This document shows, one piece after another, positions 60,176 through 64,000 of a DNA stretch of 64,000 nucleotides (its first letter is position 1; each line of letters opens with the position of its first letter). The position numbers and the translations under genes are program-made. The stretch comes from Protea cynaroides (lineage: Eukaryota > Streptophyta > Magnoliopsida > Proteales > Proteaceae): the NCBI GenBank assembly GCA_028583415.1, contig CM053276.1, positions 113,679,502 to 113,743,501 of the forward strand, given 5' to 3'. The notes below the pieces were generated by a model. The model was not told the origin of the DNA. It searched no databases and worked only from the letters and a program-made list of their open reading frames with translations.

Positions 60176-60991
60176 CTATCACACCCCAATTCTGGACTAA
60201 CCAGTAGTATGATGAACTGTCATGAGAACCAACGGTTCAAACCAAGATCTCATATAGGCCGTGCCCATCCGATTAAACCAGACATATTCCACAAGCATAA
60301 TCAGAGTAAATAAATAATAGCGGAAGTTTTTATTTCTAATGAACTGAGTATCTAACAGAGATAATAAATAATTAATTCTAATTATTCCCAAGTAACTCAA
60401 GACATAAAATAATCAACTACATATTCTGGTAATCAATAATAACTAAACTAATAAAAAACGCATTGATCGCACTCACATGACAGATCACGCGCCTCCTTCA
60501 TTAGTTCATCGCCGCTATGTGTTCATACGTTGGCGCATTCACATAATCTTCCACAGTAGGACCTGCACCAACATCTAAAAATATTCGACGTCGAAAGGGT
60601 GAGCACACATCACGGCTCAGTGAGCAAACAAAACAATGCGCAAATATATGCATGCATTCAATTTAATATCTTTGGTCTGGTTTTTAATTTTGTAATATGC
60701 TATAGAAAGGTTTGGTGGCCACCGCACCTCTATACAAGGGTGTCTAAGCTCACCCAATGGATCAAACACCATTGTTGTCCACATCCACCCCACCATGGAA
60801 AAGAGATAGAGCTAAAGTGTCTAGATCACACACCATCAACACTTCCCCTGATACCCTACCCATACCAACACGTAAGCCCCTATTAGCGAGGGCTTATAAA
60901 CTGGGCTCGCAACTAACCAATCCTAATACCATCCAGTGTATCCAAGGCCTCACCCCAGTATCCCTCAATACGTCCATAGAGATAGAGCTAA
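60176..60991 (-). repeat. Truncated minus-strand LTR
   Basis: It starts, in plus coordinates, with the complement of the LTR end (ATCACACCCCAATT) and runs back through the short frame (VEDYVNAPTYEHIAAM, then a frame break, then CECDQCVF) and the modular region. It is cut at 60991 by the next LTR, in opposite orientation. Confidence 0.8.
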
Positions 60992-63162
60992 TGTAAGACC
61001 CGTATCAAACTAATCCGGTCTTACCACCTTGAACCAGGTCTACCATCATGGATGAGCCAAATGGACCAAGTGCATGAAGGAGATCACGATCCCAGGTATT
61101 AAACTGACCCAAAAACACTTAAATTAAGGAGAGGGTCGCATACCCAGCAAGGGAGGGTCGGACCCCCCCAAGACAGAAGTCAGACCCCTAGTTTTACATG
61201 GGGGGTTGGACACTTTAGGAACCAGGGGTCGACGGGATCTCCGACCCCCCTATCGACCCCCGGTACTCGGTAAAAACAGAAATTAGGAAACTTTTCTAAT
61301 TTCAATGGGACTCATTTTAGGAGTTTCTACTCTATAAATAGGACGTCCCTAAGCCTCTTTCACTCCTTTTACAACCCTAATTGAATTGAGAGAAAGAGAA
61401 GAGAAGGAAGAGAAGAGGAAGAGAAGGAAAGAAGAGAATAAGGCAAAAAAGAGAAGAGTTACAGAGAATGAGTATTCTTCTCAGGTATGGATACTAGCTC
61501 CATGAGTTTCTAAAGGCCTTAGGGTAGATAATGAAGAGAGTATGATCTCGAAGAAACCCAAACCATCAACCCATGGTTAGGTTTTCATGAAAAACCATGG
61601 GAAAAATCATGAAAGCCATATAGGTGAATGAATCATGATTCTAGGCTATAGAACATGTGCGGAATGGACTGTAGGAGCAAGCCATAGGACCCAAACACGA
61701 AGAATGGACTGAAGGAAGAAAATCGACCAAAACCCACAGGGGGTCGCATGGGGGGTCGATGGCCAATCGACCCTACCAGACCCTGAGCATCGACCCCCAG
61801 TGTTCGGGAAGTCCAGAATAGGGGTGGTCGCACCCAGGGTCGATCATTACTCCAACCCTACCTCTGACCCCTAGTTAATAGCATGATTTTTGAATTCAGA
61901 ATTAGTTCTAATTAAATTCTATCGACTTGTTAGGTTTTCTAACAATATAATAACAATATAAAGGTGATCTTAAAGCTTGAAAGAGGATCTATTAGCAAGC
62001 TAAGGTGAGGAAACAGAACTCTAAACTAATTGGTTAATAATAAACTATTTTTCTCTTTTCTTGAGTCCAATGCTATGCTTGATCCTATGCGAATATGTTT
62101 GTAATGTGCATACAACATGTCATATAATATTTCTATTATTTGTTCATGCATATTTACTTTATTGTTGATAACATGATATTGATGATGATGATAAGAATAG
62201 GCATGTGAATGTATGTGTGTGGTTGGTGTACTTGATGCGAGCGAGTATCAGGGGAGGTGTCATAGGTTGGGCCTCAGCACTCTAGCTCTATCTCTAACTC
62301 AAGTCTTGTGCATTAGCATCGTCGTATCGCCATTACTTTAGCAGAACTATTACGTCGTAGAGCATCCGGGGAGGTGGTCTCGATCCTTGTAGTCTCTGAC
62401 TCTACCAGGGGGCTTTAGCTCTATCTCTATGGACTTTCTGAGGGATACTGGGGTGAGGCCTTGGATACACTGTTTGGCATTAGGATTGGTTAGTTGTGAG
62501 CCCAGTTTGCAGCCCTCGCCAACAGGGGCTTACTTGTTGGTATGGCACTGTACAACAATAAACGTTAACCTTTGTTGTACAATGTTCATGAATTAGGTGC
62601 TTGTGAGTCGACGATAAATGTTACCTTCGGGTGGCGTCACACACTTGTGTATAGAGGCGGGGTCAATAAAAGTTAACCTTTGACTACCTAAACCTTTCTA
62701 TTGCATATTCTAAACTTTAAACCAGACCAAAGATATGAATTGACTGCATGCATATGTATTGTTGCATTGTTTTGTTTGCTCACTGAGCCATGATGTGTGC
62801 TCACCCCCTCGACGTCGAATATTTTTAGTTGATGATGCAGGTACTACCGTCGAAGATTATGTCAATGCTCCAGTGTACGGGCACGTGGCGGCGATGGAAG
62901 TTGAAGATGAAGTGGATACACATGACTCCTCTTGCAAGTGCAACTCATGTGTATTCGATTAGATTTTTTTTGTTTTCTTTATTTGGATTTAATAAAGACA
63001 TGTATTTGATATTGATATTTATTTATGTCTTAGTTGATACAGAATAATTTTTTATTTAAATATTAATATACAGTAGATTTCTCAGTTCATTTTACTATAA
63101 GACTTCGCTATTGTGTATTTACTCTGATTATGAATGTGGATGTATGAGGTTTAGATAAAACA
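60992..63162 (+). repeat. LTR inserted in the minus-strand LTR
   Basis: Begins TGTAAGACCCGTATC and has TATA (CTATAAATAGGACGTCCC), donor CAG/GTATGG, GGGGTCGA-type motif clusters (61125-61265 and 61735-61870) and an intact short frame at 62841-62962. Its last roughly 130 bp are missing because another LTR begins at 63163. Confidence 0.85.
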
Positions 63163-64000
63163 TGTAAGACCCGTGTCAATCTAACCCGGTCTTACCACCT
63201 TGAACCAGGTTTACCCATCATGGTCGAGTCAAATGGACCAAGGGCGTGAAGGAGATCGAGATCCCAAGTATCAAATCGACCCAAAAACACTTAATTTAAG
63301 GAGAGGGTCGCATACCCAGCCAAGGAGGGTCGGACCCCCCAAAACAGAAAGTCAGACCCTCAGTTTTGAAGGGAGGGTCGGACAACTTAGAGAACCTAAG
63401 GTCGACGGGATCATCGACCCTCCCATCGACCCTCAGTTGCCTCCGAAATTGAAATTAGGAAATTTCCTAATTTTTGATTTGGATTCTTTCCTAATCTCAA
63501 AGGGACTTATTTTAGGATGTTCCTACTCTATTTAAAGGACGTCCCTAAGCCTCTTTCCTCCTTTCACAACCCTAATTGAATTGAGAGAAAGAGAAGAGAA
63601 GGAAAAGAAGAAGAAGAGACGCAAAGAAGAGAATTTAGCCAAAAGAGAAGAATTGCAGAGAAGGAGAATTATTCTCAGGTATGGATACTAATTCCATGAG
63701 TTTCTACAGACCTTAGGTTAGATATTGATGAGAGTGTGAACTCGGAGAAACCCAAACCATCAACCCATGGTTAGGTTTTCATGGAAAACCATAGGAGAAT
63801 GCATGAAACTATTTAGGTGGATGATTCATGGTTCTAGACCATGGAATGAATGTTGAATGGAATGTAGGAGTAAGCCATAGGATCCCAAGCACGAAGAATG
63901 GACTAAAAGAGGGGAATTGACCAAAGTACACCGAGGGTCACACCGGGGGTCGATGACCATCCGACCCTAGGTGATCCTAACTATCGACCCTCAGTGTTCG
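63163..64000 (+). repeat. LTR start, continuing beyond the window
   Basis: TGTAAGACCCGTGTCAATC as in the 32-kb element, with the AGGGTCGA motif variant, TATTTAAAGGACGTCCC and CAG/GTATGG donor. It runs off the end within the second motif cluster. It may be a solo LTR or the 5' LTR of a full element. Confidence 0.85.

Overview
This is plant nuclear DNA. Its genes are intron-split with GT-AG introns, it is dense in LTR retrotransposons, it carries CT/GA, GT and TA microsatellites, and its proteins match plant versions of MERIT40, eL31 and PHAX. A woody eudicot or magnoliid is my best guess; the sequence does not identify the species. No tRNA, rRNA, CRISPR array or bacterial-type operon was seen.

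Left third (1-24 kb) is the genic part. A Mutator-type MITE lies at 31-534. A MERIT40/BABAM1-like gene (plus, three exons, 3948-10315) carries in its 5-kb second intron a triple-LTR, TRIM-like element with internal domains of only about 125 bp. A complete RPL31 gene (minus, 13201-15404) has a 5'-truncated LINE in its intron. A complete PHAX-like snRNA-export gene (minus, 18569-22313) has a GA/CT microsatellite directly abutting one 5' splice site. These three housekeeping genes look functional; nothing suggests that they act in one pathway.

Middle (24-32 kb) is rearranged intergenic DNA. It holds a 33-bp minisatellite and a 2.6-kb copy of the RPL31 promoter, first coding exon and intronic LINE (27778-30375), which lacks the last exon. 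The left junction of that copy is built from two short inverted copies of nearby sequence joined at 3-5 bp microhomologies.

32-44 kb is a complete 12.0-kb Ty3/gypsy chromovirus-type element (32289-44292) with 2.3-kb LTRs, a 5-bp TTTAT target duplication, PBS, PPT, an intact gag frame, a pol frame broken by stops and frameshifts, and a decayed antisense extra ORF in the 5' leader.

The right part (44-64 kb) contains a 0.7-kb polypyrimidine tract and a nested stack of at least seven LTRs from several related subfamilies. Decayed pieces of an NDR-type kinase gene, a Ty1/copia RT and a CACTA-like element are scattered between them.

The most unusual signal is in the LTRs. First, each subfamily carries clusters of a short GGTCG-core motif on both strands at equivalent LTR positions, with subfamily-specific flanking bases. 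Second, every LTR copy that reaches this region holds a short reading frame (VEDY...YGHV...CECNSCVFD) whose differences between subfamilies are largely synonymous. It lies downstream of a TATA box and a conserved splice donor, and it begins at an acceptor-like site. I do not recognise this frame.
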